DNA of 64,000 bases from Centroberyx gerrardi (taxonomy: Eukaryota > Chordata > Actinopteri > Beryciformes > Berycidae): assembly GCF_048128805.1 (NCBI RefSeq), contig NC_135997.1, positions 17,354,116-17,418,115 of the forward strand, in the 5' to 3' direction. Within the stretch, counting starts at the first letter, position 1; each line of letters starts with the position of its first letter. Positions 1 to 12,253 of this stretch are shown here, in pieces. The position numbers and the translations under genes are program-made. The notes under the pieces were generated by a model. That model searched no databases. It was not told where the DNA came from and was given only the letters and a program-made list of their open reading frames with translations.

Positions 1-1316
1 GGAAGCTCCTCATGCAGGCCGTTCTTCAGTCTAGGAGCTGTGATGGAAAAGGCCGACTAGCTTCTTCTTTTCAGTATTTACTTTGGAACAGTCATTCAGG
101 ACCTCAGGCTATGAACAACTGCATTTGTCCAGAGATGTGCTCAAGGCCAATATCAAGGATGCCAGTTTTGCCCCAATTCAGCGGAGAGAAATTTAGGGAC
201 ATCCAGTCCTTGACACCCACTATATAGTCATGTAACACTGTCAACTCACTGGCAGGATCACCCGCAACTTTCTAATAACATCAGATCCATCCAGGGGCGT
301 AGCTAGGAATTATGGGTCGTATGCATGGGAAGTGACTCAAAAAAAAAACACACCTCCACATGTTTGTTTACTGATCAGTTATCAGACACATCCCTAATTG
401 AAATGATTGGTTTTGGGCACTAATCTGATAGTGCTAACTGGCCGTCATAACCACACTTTCATCGTCGTCCCCTGTTCAAAATCTGTTTAGGGAGGACAAT
501 TTTACTCTGTGTGGGAAAAACCTAGCCAAATCTTAATCCTGCTTGGTCTCATATAACACAACGGTTGCTGTATTATATTTTTTAAAGTTTTATTTGATTG
601 CAGTTTTTTAGATTTTAACCAAATCCTGTTTGAAAACCAGAGCAGTGTGAAATAAAAGTATAAACTACTTATAAATATATACTTTAGTCCAAACGCTTCA
701 GGGGCCCTCAGCGCCCCAGGACCCCTCCAGTGGGAACACAAACCGACCACCATTAGGCGTGCTATGCGTGAGCTGATCAATGCATTTGGACAGCTCACGC
801 GTGGTTTTTTAGTCTTTAAATTTGGCTACAAGGATATATAATCCCTCCAGATGAATGGAATACAACATATTTCTGTATTCGTTTGATCCATCCAAGCAGC
901 GGGGCTAATGAGTGGTCCAGCTTTGCGGATCAGTCCTCTGACAAAAGAGATAAATAAGATGTATGGCAGGGGAAAGATCAGAAAGCTGTAAATTGAGGAT
1001 ATTTTTGATAAACATGCCCATTTCATTCCACAAGATAAAATGCCTAGACCAGGGCAATTAACTGACTTGGAGCAGTAAGACTTTATTTAACTTGTACCCA
1101 AAATGTATGTGTACAGTAAAATTCTATTCAATAATGCACCCTTAACGAGCATATGAATGTGAAGTTGTTCATCCCAGCATACTTTTATATACATGTGTAA
1201 TGTGTGTATAATGTACACATATACCACGTACGTTTATTTGAGCCAGTTTTGATGGATGCATCTCTCTCAATGTAGTGTTTTAATATTGTTCCTCCTTCTC
1301 CTTCTCTCTCGAACAG
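1..1316. other. Non-coding DNA upstream of the first visible nrn1l exon
   Basis: No gene is recognised here. The stretch should be intron 1 and possibly upstream DNA of nrn1l. I looked for a first exon with a start codon, a hydrophobic signal peptide and a donor leaving one base of a codon, and found none, so exon 1 probably lies outside the window. Near 293 the motif AGGGGCGTAGCTAGG and near 700 a GC-rich block (GGGGCCCTCAGCGCCCCAGG) resemble the ends of a non-autonomous DNA transposon common in fish; this is a weak call from memory of such repeats. Confidence 0.5.
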
Positions 1317-2368
1317 GCTTGGTCCCTGTGTGTCTGGGAGCTGCCATTCCTATTTCATGTGGTTCCATCTACAAGAGCTTTGCTCAGTGTCTGCTCACAC
1401 TTGGGGACAGTTTGGTGGAAACGCAAAAAGACCAGAGCACACAGGATATAGATGCAATCTGCAGGTGTGTGTCTGCCCCTCAGCACGGTATCCATTCAGT
1501 CACATCCGGTCTCCTTTGTTACCATTTCTCTTGAATTGTTAAAACCTGCTCAGCTTGTTTGGATACCATCACATACCCGTTATTGTAGCTTACTGGCTTT
1601 ACTGGTTTTACCAAAATTACCAAATTCTTTCCTGGTGCATGTGTATTAGAATAGTGGTTCTCAAACTGGGGTAATTTGGGGCGGGACGGGGCGGGAAGGG
1701 GGGAGGGGTCGCAAGATGATTTATGGGATAGGACAAAAACATGTTTGTGTAATTTTTCAGATTTTCTTCTAATTTTACTCTTTTCTTGTGAAATACTAAT
1801 AATAGTTTTCAGCCTCTAGGCCTCCTCTGATATTCAAATGAAACAACCTGAAAAGGGAAAATCCATTCTTTAGTTAAACTGTTCACCACTCTGCTAATGC
1901 AGCCTGTGACAGAGGTTGTGAGTTGGCATCGCTTCGTTTTTAGGGGTCACAAGCACCACTGGATTAGAAGAAGTCCTTCAGTACTTCAGATCCATCCACA
2001 CAGTTTTCCAGTCATTGCATTGCTCCACTTACACTGATGTGCATTCCTGTCTTGGTCCTTGAAGGTCCTGGAATGCGTTCCATGTTTGTGCCAACTCGGC
2101 GCTGGCTGGATGTCCCGGAGACGCAGCAGCGGTATGGGAGTCTCTGAGACAAGAGTCCAGGAAGACGCAGTTTTCTGGAAACCTGTATGACATGTGTGCC
2201 AGCCGCACCACCATTGCACCCAGCACCGTGCCTGCACCGCAAAGCCCTCCCACCTCTGACCAGACCAACCAGGAGACGCTGAAAGGGCGCACACACAAGC
2301 ACGGCCCCGCCTTCAATGTACTATTTTTCCCAGTATGCAGCACGCTACTTGCTCTGCTCAGGATCTAG
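1317..2368 (+). CDS. nrn1l: Neuritin-1-like protein, last two coding exons (5' end missing)
   Basis: Neuritins are small GPI-anchored extracellular proteins that promote neurite growth and neuronal survival. Coding exons: 1317-1464 and 2065-2368, ending in TAG at 2366-2368. The first follows a long pyrimidine tract ending in AACAG. Splicing joins AG and G into an Arg codon (ICR/SWNAFHVC). All six family cysteines are present, in the contexts SCGS, QCLL, ICR, HVC, AGC and DMC. CLLTLGDS and AAVWESLRQESR are typical of the family, and the TNQETL motif and ICRSWN match mammalian NRN1L rather than NRN1. The C-terminus has a Pro/Thr-rich linker and a hydrophobic tail (FNVLFFPVCSTLLALLRI), as expected for a GPI signal. 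The exon with the signal peptide is not in the window. Teleosts carry two nrn1l copies; which one this is cannot be told. No clear AATAAA follows within 1 kb. Confidence 0.88.
1654..1961. mobile_element. hAT-like MITE copy in nrn1l intron
   Basis: This block begins AGTGGTTCTCAAACTGGGG and ends GGGGTCACAAGCACCACTG. It shares a long similar core with 45784-46112, including CTTGTGAAATACT and AAACAACCTGAAAAGGG. Ends of the type CAGTGGTTCTCAA...CACTG are typical of small hAT-type elements. The right inverted repeat has lost most of its length here. A G-rich insert (1677-1708) makes this copy longer on the left. It lies in the intron between the two visible nrn1l coding exons. Confidence 0.6.
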
Positions 2369-5300
2369 CTAGTGGATCTTAAGTCTTGAAGTCAGAGAGA
2401 TGACCGTTGGCTGTCAGAGAGTCCCGCTCCCCCGAGCCTCCAAACACACAAGGGCAAACACTCTTCAGTGTAAGGGTCGTTATGACCATGTATCAAATCT
2501 AAAATAAGGACTTCAGAAACTGAAACAAAGTGAAACATGGACAAGGTGGCGTATGTTTCAGCAGTAAATTGATCATTATCAATAGAAGCTTTATAATTTT
2601 ACATGCTTTGCCCTCAAACAGGGGAACAGCTCTTTCATGTTGACAACTTGAGCAGCAAAATATTTAAATGCAAACAAATTGGTAATTGCTCAACTGTGTC
2701 ACTTCCTCAGATAAATGAACTGAACACCAACTGTCACTGTTTGAACGAATTCACGCTATTTACTAATCATTTGGTCGTACTATTTCAGGTAGTGGGACGT
2801 GATTAATGCACGGAGAGAAAAAGACCTAACATTTTCCTGTGTGCACTTGTAAAATGTTTTTTATTATTATTATTATTACTACATCAGCATTATCAGATGA
2901 TGTTAGGACAGCAGACAGAAACGAGACACGTGTTAATGCCAGGTGTTCAGATCTGCCTGCTGTGATCCAATCAGGTATGATGTGGAGGCAGGGTTTATTA
3001 CAGGGTAGAAAACAGTGTTTTGTGCAGGTTTCCAAAGGGAGTTTAATTCCTCACCCTGTATAACTGGTTTAGTGTGGGAAAATTGGAAGCGTTCTCCACA
3101 GTGTGTGCATGTCATCAAAATGTTATCAGTTGTTCAACGCTGCATAATTTCATGTTAGATTACTCCGTCCAATGATGCTTCACCCTGTTAAAGCAGGTAT
3201 TCTCTGCTTATTTTTTTTATTTTGAAGCGTTGAGGTGTCGTCCGCATAACATTGTACTTTTTCTGTAACGTTATTTTGTCTGGTTTATCTTTGATACTGA
3301 GCACTCTGTCTCATCATCACACACTACATTTTATTCACTGGTTTTCATGTTACAACCGTGTTCATTGTTTTCTGGTTTGTTTTTGGTTACTTGCGTTATT
3401 GTCATTTTTGCACAGCGTTATAGAATAGCACGTTGACTTTCTTTCAGTCTGATTTTTAACCCAACAAAAGGTTCAGTAATCAACAAAGGCTAATTAGCAT
3501 TAAAAGGTATGTTGACATTCACAGAGCAGTTACTTTCCTTACATATGAACAATTTATTTTTCTTGAAGTTGGGAGTGTGTGTGTGAGTGTGTGTGAGTGT
3601 GTCTGTGTGGGTGTGTGTAATCTTAATACTCTTAAGCTGTTTCATAACAGCAGGATCATGAGTAGATTAATCTCTCCTGTCTTTATTCGCCCACAGTGTA
3701 CCAGGTTGCACCCCGAAAACTTTGAAAACAATCTTAGCACCCTATCCATCATTAGCAGAACAGTAGGGAGGAGAAATAACTGGGTGGGGGTTGATTGGTG
3801 GTGTGGCATGTTGCCATGTCAACATTGTCATGGACTACATGAACATTACGTGAGCCAACTTGCCATGAACTAAACATAAAACAAGAGGTGATTACTTTAT
3901 TTATTACAGCATGCTGGGTTTGAGAGAGAGGGCAAAATATCTATAGAAAAGGAGAAAATACTGCACTCAAAAAACAGGTACATAAAGAACGATTTAATAA
4001 TGTTCTTACCAACATTTCGGTCATGCTGGTTACAATCCCATGCCCAAAACAACTAATATATTATAACTATAACTAGTGCTAGCTAACCTCTAACCTTTGA
4101 CATCACAAAATTATCATCCGATAACCATTTGACTAAATCCCATTTAAATCTGCGCAACATTAAAACATACATTAATACCCACACATGTACTTAAATACAA
4201 GATACACACGAACGATAATATTTGTAAAAACCCACATATATACTTAAATACACACGAGACTATGGTACTGTAAAAGTATCAATCAAAAGGACATCATCAA
4301 TACAGAACATAGTCATTCAAAGATAATGCCACAAATCCTATTCCTTTTTTTTTTTTTAATGTGGCGTATTTTTTCCTTTTCTTTCAGTCGTCACTAAAAC
4401 CACAGATTATGACACAGTGCTGTTTGATCTGCTGTTTAGTACTTTTATTTAAAAATTCAAGGCCCTCTCTCTTACAGTAAATCCATTTTTGGCTTGTAAA
4501 TGTCAGGTCACCTGTATCTAGAGTGCTGTTTCATTCACCTCACAGCTTTAGGTTTATGCAATTGACTCCAGTTGCATTGTGCCTACTGTGTATGGTTGTG
4601 ATTCCAGTCTTGATCTGAAGTCCGACAGACTGCATTTCAAAAGTCTTGGTCTTGGTTTATTTTTGTGTTAGATGGTGTATTTCTACCCAACACCAATGTA
4701 AATAATGATAAAGAATTGTGTGTAAATTACAAGACACACTCTTTTTATTGTTCATGCATTTGTTCTGTACACAAAAAAAACTGCAGATTGTAATTTTCAT
4801 TAAAATATTTCTGAAAGACTACATTAGTGTTGCCCTCCAATAAGATTCTACTTTGTCCAGTATTGCTCTGGATGTGGATTAAATTCCCCTTTTGTCTTGT
4901 AACTGAACTCTGTACGTTTTTACTGTAGGATGTCACACTGACTTACTGCATATAGGAGTGATTAGCATTTTTCTTGCATTTCTCTTTAAAAGGGAAATCC
5001 AGGGACGTTTCCGGAGACGGTGCGTGCCTAGGATAAGCCACCAAATCTTTGAACTGTCCTCAGAACACCTTGGGGTGCCTGCTCACTCTAATCCCTCGGT
5101 GTCCTGCATTTCACTTGAGAAAATCTGCAACCACATCGCCATGAAATCTTTTTAGGTGTCCGAAAGCCCTCACATTCTGCACCCAGCTGTTGAAATGTTT
5201 AAGATGTAACGAGAAGCCATTTTTGAGGAAAATGTTCCAAATTGTGCCATACGAATATGCAGTCATACAATGTTTTCAACAGCCTTTACAAAATAAGAGA

Positions 5301-6759
5301 AGGCTATATCTTCTGATTGTTTATATAACAGAGGATACCAGCAGCTGATTTCCAATTAGATCTGTGGCTTTCTTTTGGTTATTGTAAGACGAGACTCCTA
5401 CGAAAATCATACTACCTAGCTGTTAGTCAGCCAGTGGCCAGGGCCACATTAACTCTTCAGCTCCCTAACAGACTAATCATCACTATGACGACAGTAAATA
5501 ACCCCATAGACTCTTATGATTAATGAATAATTAGGTACATAAATAAGAAAATTATAAAGAATAACTGCCACCCTCAGATTTCCCTTTTTATTTCTAAGCT
5601 ATTATATAATAACATGAGCAGTGGCATGATGCCCATTTACTGATTTCCCCACTGCCCCACTGATTTCTTTATTATTTTATTATTTATTATCAACAATCAT
5701 TTAGTAGAGATGTCACGTTACATTGCTGAGCAAATGTTGAAAGTATAGAATGAAAAGTTTATCCATAGTTTGACGTTCCTGATGTGAATGAATGAAGAAA
5801 ACAGCTTTCAGCCGGCAGTTAACTAGCTGGTTTATGGCTGTAGCTTAATTGTCACCAGAAACAGGCCAGTTAGGTATTATCTTATCACATTAGCTAGCAC
5901 ATGAGCCTTTAGCAGAGACAGACAAACTCTTTTTGTAAAGCAGATAGCAGGCTAGCTACAGTAGCAAGAAGCTGAACTGACCTGCAAATTTTATAATATT
6001 ACTATATTTGCCAAAATAAACAAAGCCTTGACATTATTTAGACAGAAAACAGAATTTACTTTACCTGCTTGCTGCTTCTGCAATTCACTTCATGCTGTTT
6101 TTTTTCTTTTTTCATGTCCAGAGGGACATTGACCTTATTCACACAGCGGCCATTTTGAACACTCGGGGTGGAAACTCTACCTAGGAGAGCGAGTCCTACA
6201 GCCCCTGTTGTGTACCAAGATGCACAGCATTCACACATTTATCATTTCAATGATTTCCTACCGAAAAACATTAGAAACAAATGGATCTCAAGAATTCGGA
6301 GGATATAGGCTCACATTTTTATATTTTGGCCCATTACCGCTAACTACCAGAGCCTAGGCAGCTAGCTAGCTATCTTACTAAGCTAGCAAACTAACGTCCC
6401 TGCTTAATTTAAGCACTTGTTGAGGTTGTTGTTCCAAATTTCGAGATAATTTGAATTCTGACTTTATTCTCAGAACTCTGAGATTAATCCTTTTTTCACG
6501 TAGCCCTAAACCTATTCTGCATTTTTTTCTCAATGGATGTAAGACAAATTTCTGTGCAGACCAACATTAGTATAATCTTATCTTATCTTACTTATCAAAT
6601 GTCAAAAGTGAAGATCATCTGCAGTGTGACCAAACTGCAGATCAAGGTGCCCTTTCTCCTCTTCCCTGGTTTATCAGCAGCTGACCTCTGGTTTATCCCT
6701 AAGCGTGACTCAAGAGCTGCCAGTAATAATGTTGAAAGTTGCACAGCACATCAGACACA

Positions 6760-6781
6760 TACACACACACACACACCTACA

Positions 6782-6840
<59 letters not shown>
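6760..6840. repeat. CA-dinucleotide microsatellite
   Basis: About 80 bp of mostly perfect CA repeat with single-base interruptions near its left end, about 170 bp upstream of the slc38a8 TATA-like box. It produces artefactual open frames rich in His and Thr. Confidence 0.95.
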
Positions 6841-6841
<1 letters not shown>

Positions 6842-6961
6842 TCATCATCACATGATGCAAACATACTCACGTTAGTGACAAATGTTTCACCTCTGAGTGA
6901 AATGTTAAATGGCCCGAATGTCTAATTAGACCGCTACGAGACATGTGCTCGCGCGTGCGTT

Positions 6962-6987
6962 TGTGTGTGTGTGTGTGTGTGTGTGTG
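6962..6987. repeat. GT-dinucleotide microsatellite
   Basis: About 26 bp of GT repeat just upstream of the TATA-like box of slc38a8. It is complementary to the CA tract at 6760-6840. Confidence 0.95.
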
Positions 6988-7005
6988 AGTGTTAGAGGAC
7001 TAGGC

Positions 7006-7012
7006 TATATAT
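7006..7012 (+). promoter_or_regulatory. slc38a8: TATA-like box, probable slc38a8 promoter
   Basis: The motif CTATATATTTG lies about 210 bp upstream of the slc38a8 start codon. Transcription would then begin near 7035-7040, giving a 5' UTR of about 180 bp without an intron. This rests on motif and distance only. Confidence 0.4.
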
Positions 7013-7217
7013 TTGCAACGTTTACTACCGACAACGTTTGCTTCTAGAGCCACACAGAAGATAAACCAAAGATTTAGACTACTGTGGAAAGGTAGGTCGG
7101 CTCAGGAAATTGTTCGCTGCACAAACACTTTTTAAGGCAGTCTTTCTCTGAGCTGCCCAGTGTGTCAGGGCTCCTGGACAGGGAAGAGGACTGAGTTGTT
7201 GCTGAAGACCCTCAGGC

Positions 7218-10200
7218 ATGGAGGAACTCGCCCGGGAGAGCATCAGCCTGCTGGCCAGGTCTGCGTCCCATGCCGACCCTCCCCGGCTCGGCTCGTTCGG
7301 CGCGGTGTTCATCATGCTGAAGTCCGCTCTGGGAGCCGGACTGCTCAACTTCCCCTGGGCCTTTGAGAAGGCCGGTGGAGTCAACACTGCCATCAGTGTG
7401 GAGATGGTAGGTGGAGGATACGCTGATTGGGCTACATGAAGTATAATTAGTATTTTTAATGGGTTTTAAAAGAATGGAAGACCTGTGTTTGTAACAGACT
7501 GGTATAGACTAATAACATGTCCTGCATAAATAGCCTACTTTCTGCATACTTTTCATGGAATAATTGGAAACTCTTTGATAATCTAACCATAAATGCTTTA
7601 ATTTGGTAATGCCCCGGCTAAAAATGCAATTACAAATGTGTTTCTATTTGGGAGATGTTTGGGGAGGGGGTCATTAGTTATAAATGAGTGAGTGTGTGTG
7701 CATAGTACAGACCCAGACAGGGACCCACTACCTTTCTCTCTCCTTGGTGTGAAAGAGGGACATCTTTTCACAGGAGGGCTCTAATGAAGGGCCCAGTTTA
7801 GGTGAGGATCTGGACTGTCAGCATTGCAAAAAGTTTGTGTGTGAGTGTGAGTGAGTGTGCCTATCTGCTTCTTTTCCTGTCTTCCCTGTGTGTGTCTTGT
7901 GCAGTCCGGTCTGTGAATGGAGATTAAGGTTCATTCCTCTGTGCCCCCAGGTATCGCTGGTGTTCCTGATCAGCGGTTTGATCATCCTCGGCTATGCCTC
8001 GTCCGTCAGCAGGCAGAACACCTATCAGGACGTGGTGCGGGAGGTGTGTGGGCAGGCCGTGGGCCAGCTCTGCGAGGTCTGCTTCTGCTTCAACCTCTTC
8101 ATGATATGTGTTGCCTTCCTGGTGGTGGTGCAGGACCAGCTGGAGAAACGTGAGTCCCGAGTGAAAACACAACAACTATTAATTTACGTCCTTTTCATGA
8201 CGCTGCGTTCATCATTATTTACTAAGGACCATGTGGATATACCTGAAGTTGACAGGCTTCTGTTATATATGTCTGTCTCTGTGCATTAGATGTATTGAAA
8301 ATTTGGTATTCCAAGTGCCAGAATGACCTGGAACAGTAATCTGGGCTGTGGTTTAATTCAGTCAGAATCTCCATTTATTTATCAAATATTTTGTAATATA
8401 TATTTACATTTTTATTGTGATTAAACTCCTCCTGTAAGTGTGTTGGGCACATTGGCTGCTACATATCTCTGTGATTGTCATATATTATTTAATGGAGAAT
8501 CACACTGCCATAATAACTCCAGAGCACAGCCAAGGGTCAGTAACAGTGTTAGGATGGATGCATATATGTATTGATAATTAGCTTCTGTAAGAAGTAGTTT
8601 GGTATCAAGGTAACAAACTAAGTTTGTGAGCAAGTTAGCAGCTGTTTCAAATAGCAAAAATTAGTCTCTCAGACCACAAATCATCTGCCCTTTAATTTTC
8701 ATCCTAGCCAGTATTAGTGTAAATATGTGACTCATTTTTCCTTTGTCATTTTGTCCATCTGAAATCCTCTAAATCCCTTTAATGTTTTTGTTCTGTTCCA
8801 ATTTTAAACCCTGCATTTAATTGGATTTCCAAACACACTAAAAAAAACAACAAAAAAAAAAAATAGAAAGGCAGCATGGAGCAGACTGAGTGATATCCAT
8901 GAGGATGACAATACTATACAGACATACACAGAAATGTTCTGTTTGTTTGTCGTTCCTTATGTTCATCTGCCAACATCACATCATTCATTATACAGCCATG
9001 ATAAACAAGAGCCAGGCTGTTTAGCAGGACTGTAGAATGAAAATGAATCCTTTATAAATCTAGAAAGGCTTTGGTGAGCGTACAGGATGCTTCTGACTGC
9101 CTTGGATTGTGTGTTGTTGGGTCTGAATCCTGATGTCTGAATGATACAACAGGACACATAATGTTGGTTATTGTTGTCTCTGACTTAGACTCCTATCATC
9201 TCTTGTGCCTCTCCAGTGTGTATATCGTTATATGAGACGGTGACTGGGTCCAGTGAGGGAGAAATGCCGTATCACTGGTACACTGACCAACGGTTTGCCC
9301 TCTTCATCATGTGCCTCGTGTTCATCCTGCCTCTGTCCATCCCCAAAGAAATCGGTATCCAGAAATACACAAGGTACACGACACGTACATGTGGTCAGAC
9401 ATGTGGTTTAATCATGCATTTAAATTTACAGTGTGATTAACCTCTTTTTTCCTCATGTCAGTGTGTTGGGCACGCTGGCGGCTACATATCTCTGTGTGGC
9501 AGTGATCGTCAAATATTACTTGATGGAGAACCACATAGTGATAATAACTCCAGAGCACAGCCAAGGGTCAGTAACACAGTTAGGAATAGATGTGTGTATT
9601 GATCATTTGCTACTTATATTATGCAACTGTTGTAGTATGTGCATTAGTAATTCTCTGTGTTCTGTGATTTCCAGTGTAAGTTCATGGGCATCAGTGTTCA
9701 GCGTTGTACCAACCATCTGTTTTGGCTTCCAGGTAGGACCATCTTTTAGCTGTTTTTCAGTCCAAAAGTAGTCAGTTGTTGCTTGTGTGTTAATATGTAT
9801 GTATGTGTGGGTTTGCAGTGCCATGAAGCCTGTATAGCAATCTACAGCAGCATGGAGAATAAGAAGCTCTCCCACTGGGTGATCATCTCGGTCATCTCCA
9901 TGTTTTTCTGTTTGCTCATCTATACTCTTACTGGTGAGCTGCCCCCCTAAATATCAACTTCATTACATTGTACACTTACCTGAAAGCTGCTGCTCACACC
10001 CCCCTCCTCTCCTCCGTCAGGTGTTTATGGCTTCTTGACGTTTGGGCGTGCTGTTGCCTCAGATATTCTGATGTCATATCCAGGAGATGATGTGGTCATG
10101 ATCATTGCCAGACTGCTTTTTGGAATATCAATCGTTACCATCTATCCTATCATTCTGCTTCTGGGCAGGTAAGCCCCGCTCTGGACAGGTTAAGTTTAAG

Positions 10201-11036
10201 GTATCTGCCTACCTTCAGTAAAGCAAAGCAGATGTTAGCATGGTTCTCACTGAGTTGAGTTGTTTTGTATCAATAAGTGAGTTCATGTGTGTTTATCTGT
10301 AACATCTTGTATGTTTGATTCTGTCTCTGTGTACCTGAAACAGATCTGTGATCCTGGACCTGGTGCTGCGCATCCGCAGACGTCGACGGGGCGTCGTCAC
10401 ACACTCGTTTGAGAGCCGCTGCAGAGCGGTTCTGACTGTGATCTGGATCACCATCACTCTGCTCATTGCCATGTTCGTCCCCGACATGAGTGAGGTCATC
10501 AGTGTCATAGGAGGAATCAGTGCCTTCTTCATCTTTATCTTTCCTGGTATGAAAAGGAATGTTGACTTAAATATGTGTGTGTTTGCGTGTGTGTGTGTGT
10601 GTGTACATGGCGACACACTTGACTCAAACCTGTCTTATGGGAATAAATACTGACAATTTGGTGTGTGTGTGTGTGTGCGTGTGTGTGCGCGTGTGTGTGC
10701 GTCTTGCAGGTCTTTGCTTGGTGTTCACAATGCAACAAGCAGAATCTGTGTCTCCAAGAGTCAGGTGAGTGCATAGTGTCCCAGTGCAGATATAGTTCAG
10801 AATAATAAATCTAATGTAGAAGATTTATATTGTAGGCTAAGAAGTTGAGGGTGAAAGTTCTCTATATTGATCTACGTCTTGATGTCCAACTCTGCCCCCC
10901 CCCCCCCACCCCGATTCCCCTCTGTCTTTACAGGCTGGTGTTAACAGTGTGGGGTGTCATAACTATCGTTGTTGGAGCCTTCATCTTTGGACAAAGTACA
11001 ACCATTGCTGTCATGGAGCTTTTCCGCAAGTTCTGA
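7218..11036 (+). CDS. slc38a8: Sodium-coupled neutral amino acid transporter 8 (SNAT8)
   Basis: SLC38A8 is a membrane transporter of the amino acid/auxin permease fold that carries glutamine and other neutral amino acids; loss in humans causes foveal hypoplasia with optic nerve misrouting. Ten coding exons: 7218-7406, 7951-8149, 9217-9373, 9462-9566, 9675-9732, 9819-9933, 10021-10168, 10344-10546, 10710-10764, 10934-11036. All have GT-AG introns with matching phase and together give 443 aa (human about 435). Diagnostic motifs include [20 protein letters not shown] (29-48), [63 protein letters not shown] and the end [18 protein letters not shown]. The match is to SLC38A8, not to SLC38A7, which adjoins GOT2 in human. 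The start CAGGCATGG has a good Kozak context. About eleven membrane spans are expected. The zebrafish a/b copy cannot be assigned. Confidence 0.96.
8439..8535 (+). pseudogene. Decayed duplicate of slc38a8 exon 4 inside intron 2
   Basis: This 97-bp block closely matches slc38a8 exon 4 (9462-9566, 105 bp). It keeps TGTGTTGGGCAC, GGCTACATATCTCTGTG-like and ATAATAACTCCAGAGCACAG sequences. It lacks 8 bp found in the true exon after CTCTGT, which shifts the frame, and carries scattered substitutions. Similarity continues into the flanking intron on both sides (GTGATTAA upstream, GTCAGTAAC...GTTAGGA...GTATTGAT downstream), so the copied unit is larger than the exon. It lies upstream of exon 3, so it is out of order and cannot replace exon 4. 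Confidence 0.9.
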
Positions 11037-11435
11037 ACGTCATCATCAGTGTCACGATCACCACTATCTGCAGCAGCAGCCTCACTGTGACTTCAGAAGG
11101 GTTTTGTGATGCTCATCTCTTTTGCACAAATGAGCTGTTTGTAAAATAGGTTTTTAGTTGTTTATGTGTTTATGTGTTTATATCCTTAGCCATAAAGGTC
11201 TTCCATGGTCTGGATCTAAAATTGATTTAGTATGTGGGATTGTAATATTTTTATGTATGTGATGCAGAAATATTTGATTGAAATAGTTTCTTGGTTGAGA
11301 ATCATATAAAGGAAAAGAAAAGAATGGCCACAGTTTTTAATTATTCAGTGTGTATAGAGAAAAACTGATTAGCATATTTATGTTTGAATAGATCTATTTA
11401 TGTTTTATTAATTTATTTGCCTTATCAAGACATGC

Positions 11436-11790
11436 ATTAAATGAGAAATTACCAAAAGCTCAGAGTCTTCTCTGAAGACAAATGAAGAGTCTTCATTTGT
11501 GTTTCCAGAGCAGTGCCAGGGGGCAGTGTTGCACCATAAAGGCACATGGCCGCATTATTTATTTATTTACTAATTCATGCATTTATTTATTTATATGGAA
11601 GTGTACATTGGTTTGCAGATAAGGGAAGAACCAGTTTTTTGTCATCGTCCCTTTGGCCATTTTGACATGTAGAGTGTCATGTCTAGGTCAACTAAGCAGA
11701 ACAATATTCTTTTGCAATGTACTTAGATGGATTTAGTGTCCTTAAAATGCATATCACCTCCTCACAGGGGGTTAAAATTGAGTGAATAAA
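11436..11790 (+). promoter_or_regulatory. slc38a8: Candidate polyadenylation signals of slc38a8
   Basis: ATTAAA occurs at 11436-11441 and AATAAA at 11785-11790, about 400 and 750 bp after the stop codon. Either could end the transcript. Which is used cannot be told from sequence. Confidence 0.4.
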
Positions 11791-12196
11791 TATTTAAAAA
11801 AATTGCTTTTTTTCCTGACGTGATACACAGTTCTTATCTTTCCTCTCCTTTTTACCTTCCCCTTTTCTACTGACCTCCTCATGGCCCAGATCATATGAGT
11901 GATAGGCCTATAAATCTGTAGGTTTGACCGCACACTCACAGAGTGACAGCTGAGATATGCTGGATATCACTGTTTATCGTTTATTGGCATCAAGCTTAAA
12001 GGAGTTATGGCACGTGTGTGTGTGTGTGCTCATACATGTGTGTTAGTTTGAGAGTGAGTTACGATACACAGTAAATCTAGAAAATGAGGGATATATCTAT
12101 GCATAGAAAGGCCAACTTAAGAGCAACATATCAACCATGCATGCTGACTTCATAGAAATGGAGGCCTATATACTTGCACTTTCTTTATCTTTCTGA

Positions 12197-12206
12197 AACA
12201 CACACG

Positions 12207-12251
<45 letters not shown>
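12197..12251. repeat. CA-dinucleotide microsatellite
   Basis: Roughly 55 bp of CA repeat with CG interruptions at its left end. Confidence 0.95.

Positions 12252-12253
<2 letters not shown>

Larger units (their letters stand above)
2369..7005. other. nrn1l 3' UTR and intergenic DNA to slc38a8
   Basis: No gene is recognised. The first part is presumably nrn1l 3' UTR of unknown length. Around 3940-4340 the DNA looks like a decayed interspersed element (a block with ACCAACATTTCGGTCATGCT, then repeated CACACATGTACTTAAATACA-like pieces). TA-rich simple sequence lies near 2861-2880 and GCTAGCTAGC near 6361-6371. The region ends in facing CA and GT tracts just before slc38a8. Confidence 0.5.

Noticed and set aside
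4388-4452. Possible last exon after a strong acceptor (CTTTTCTTTCAG), reading VTKTTDYDTVLFDLLFSTFI then stop
   Set aside because: No upstream partner exon with matching phase was found, and the peptide matches nothing I recognise. It is probably chance in T-rich DNA.
9216-9440. Independent open frames starting with GTG at several slc38a8 exons
   Set aside because: They are parts of spliced slc38a8 exons; the apparent start codons are at splice junctions.
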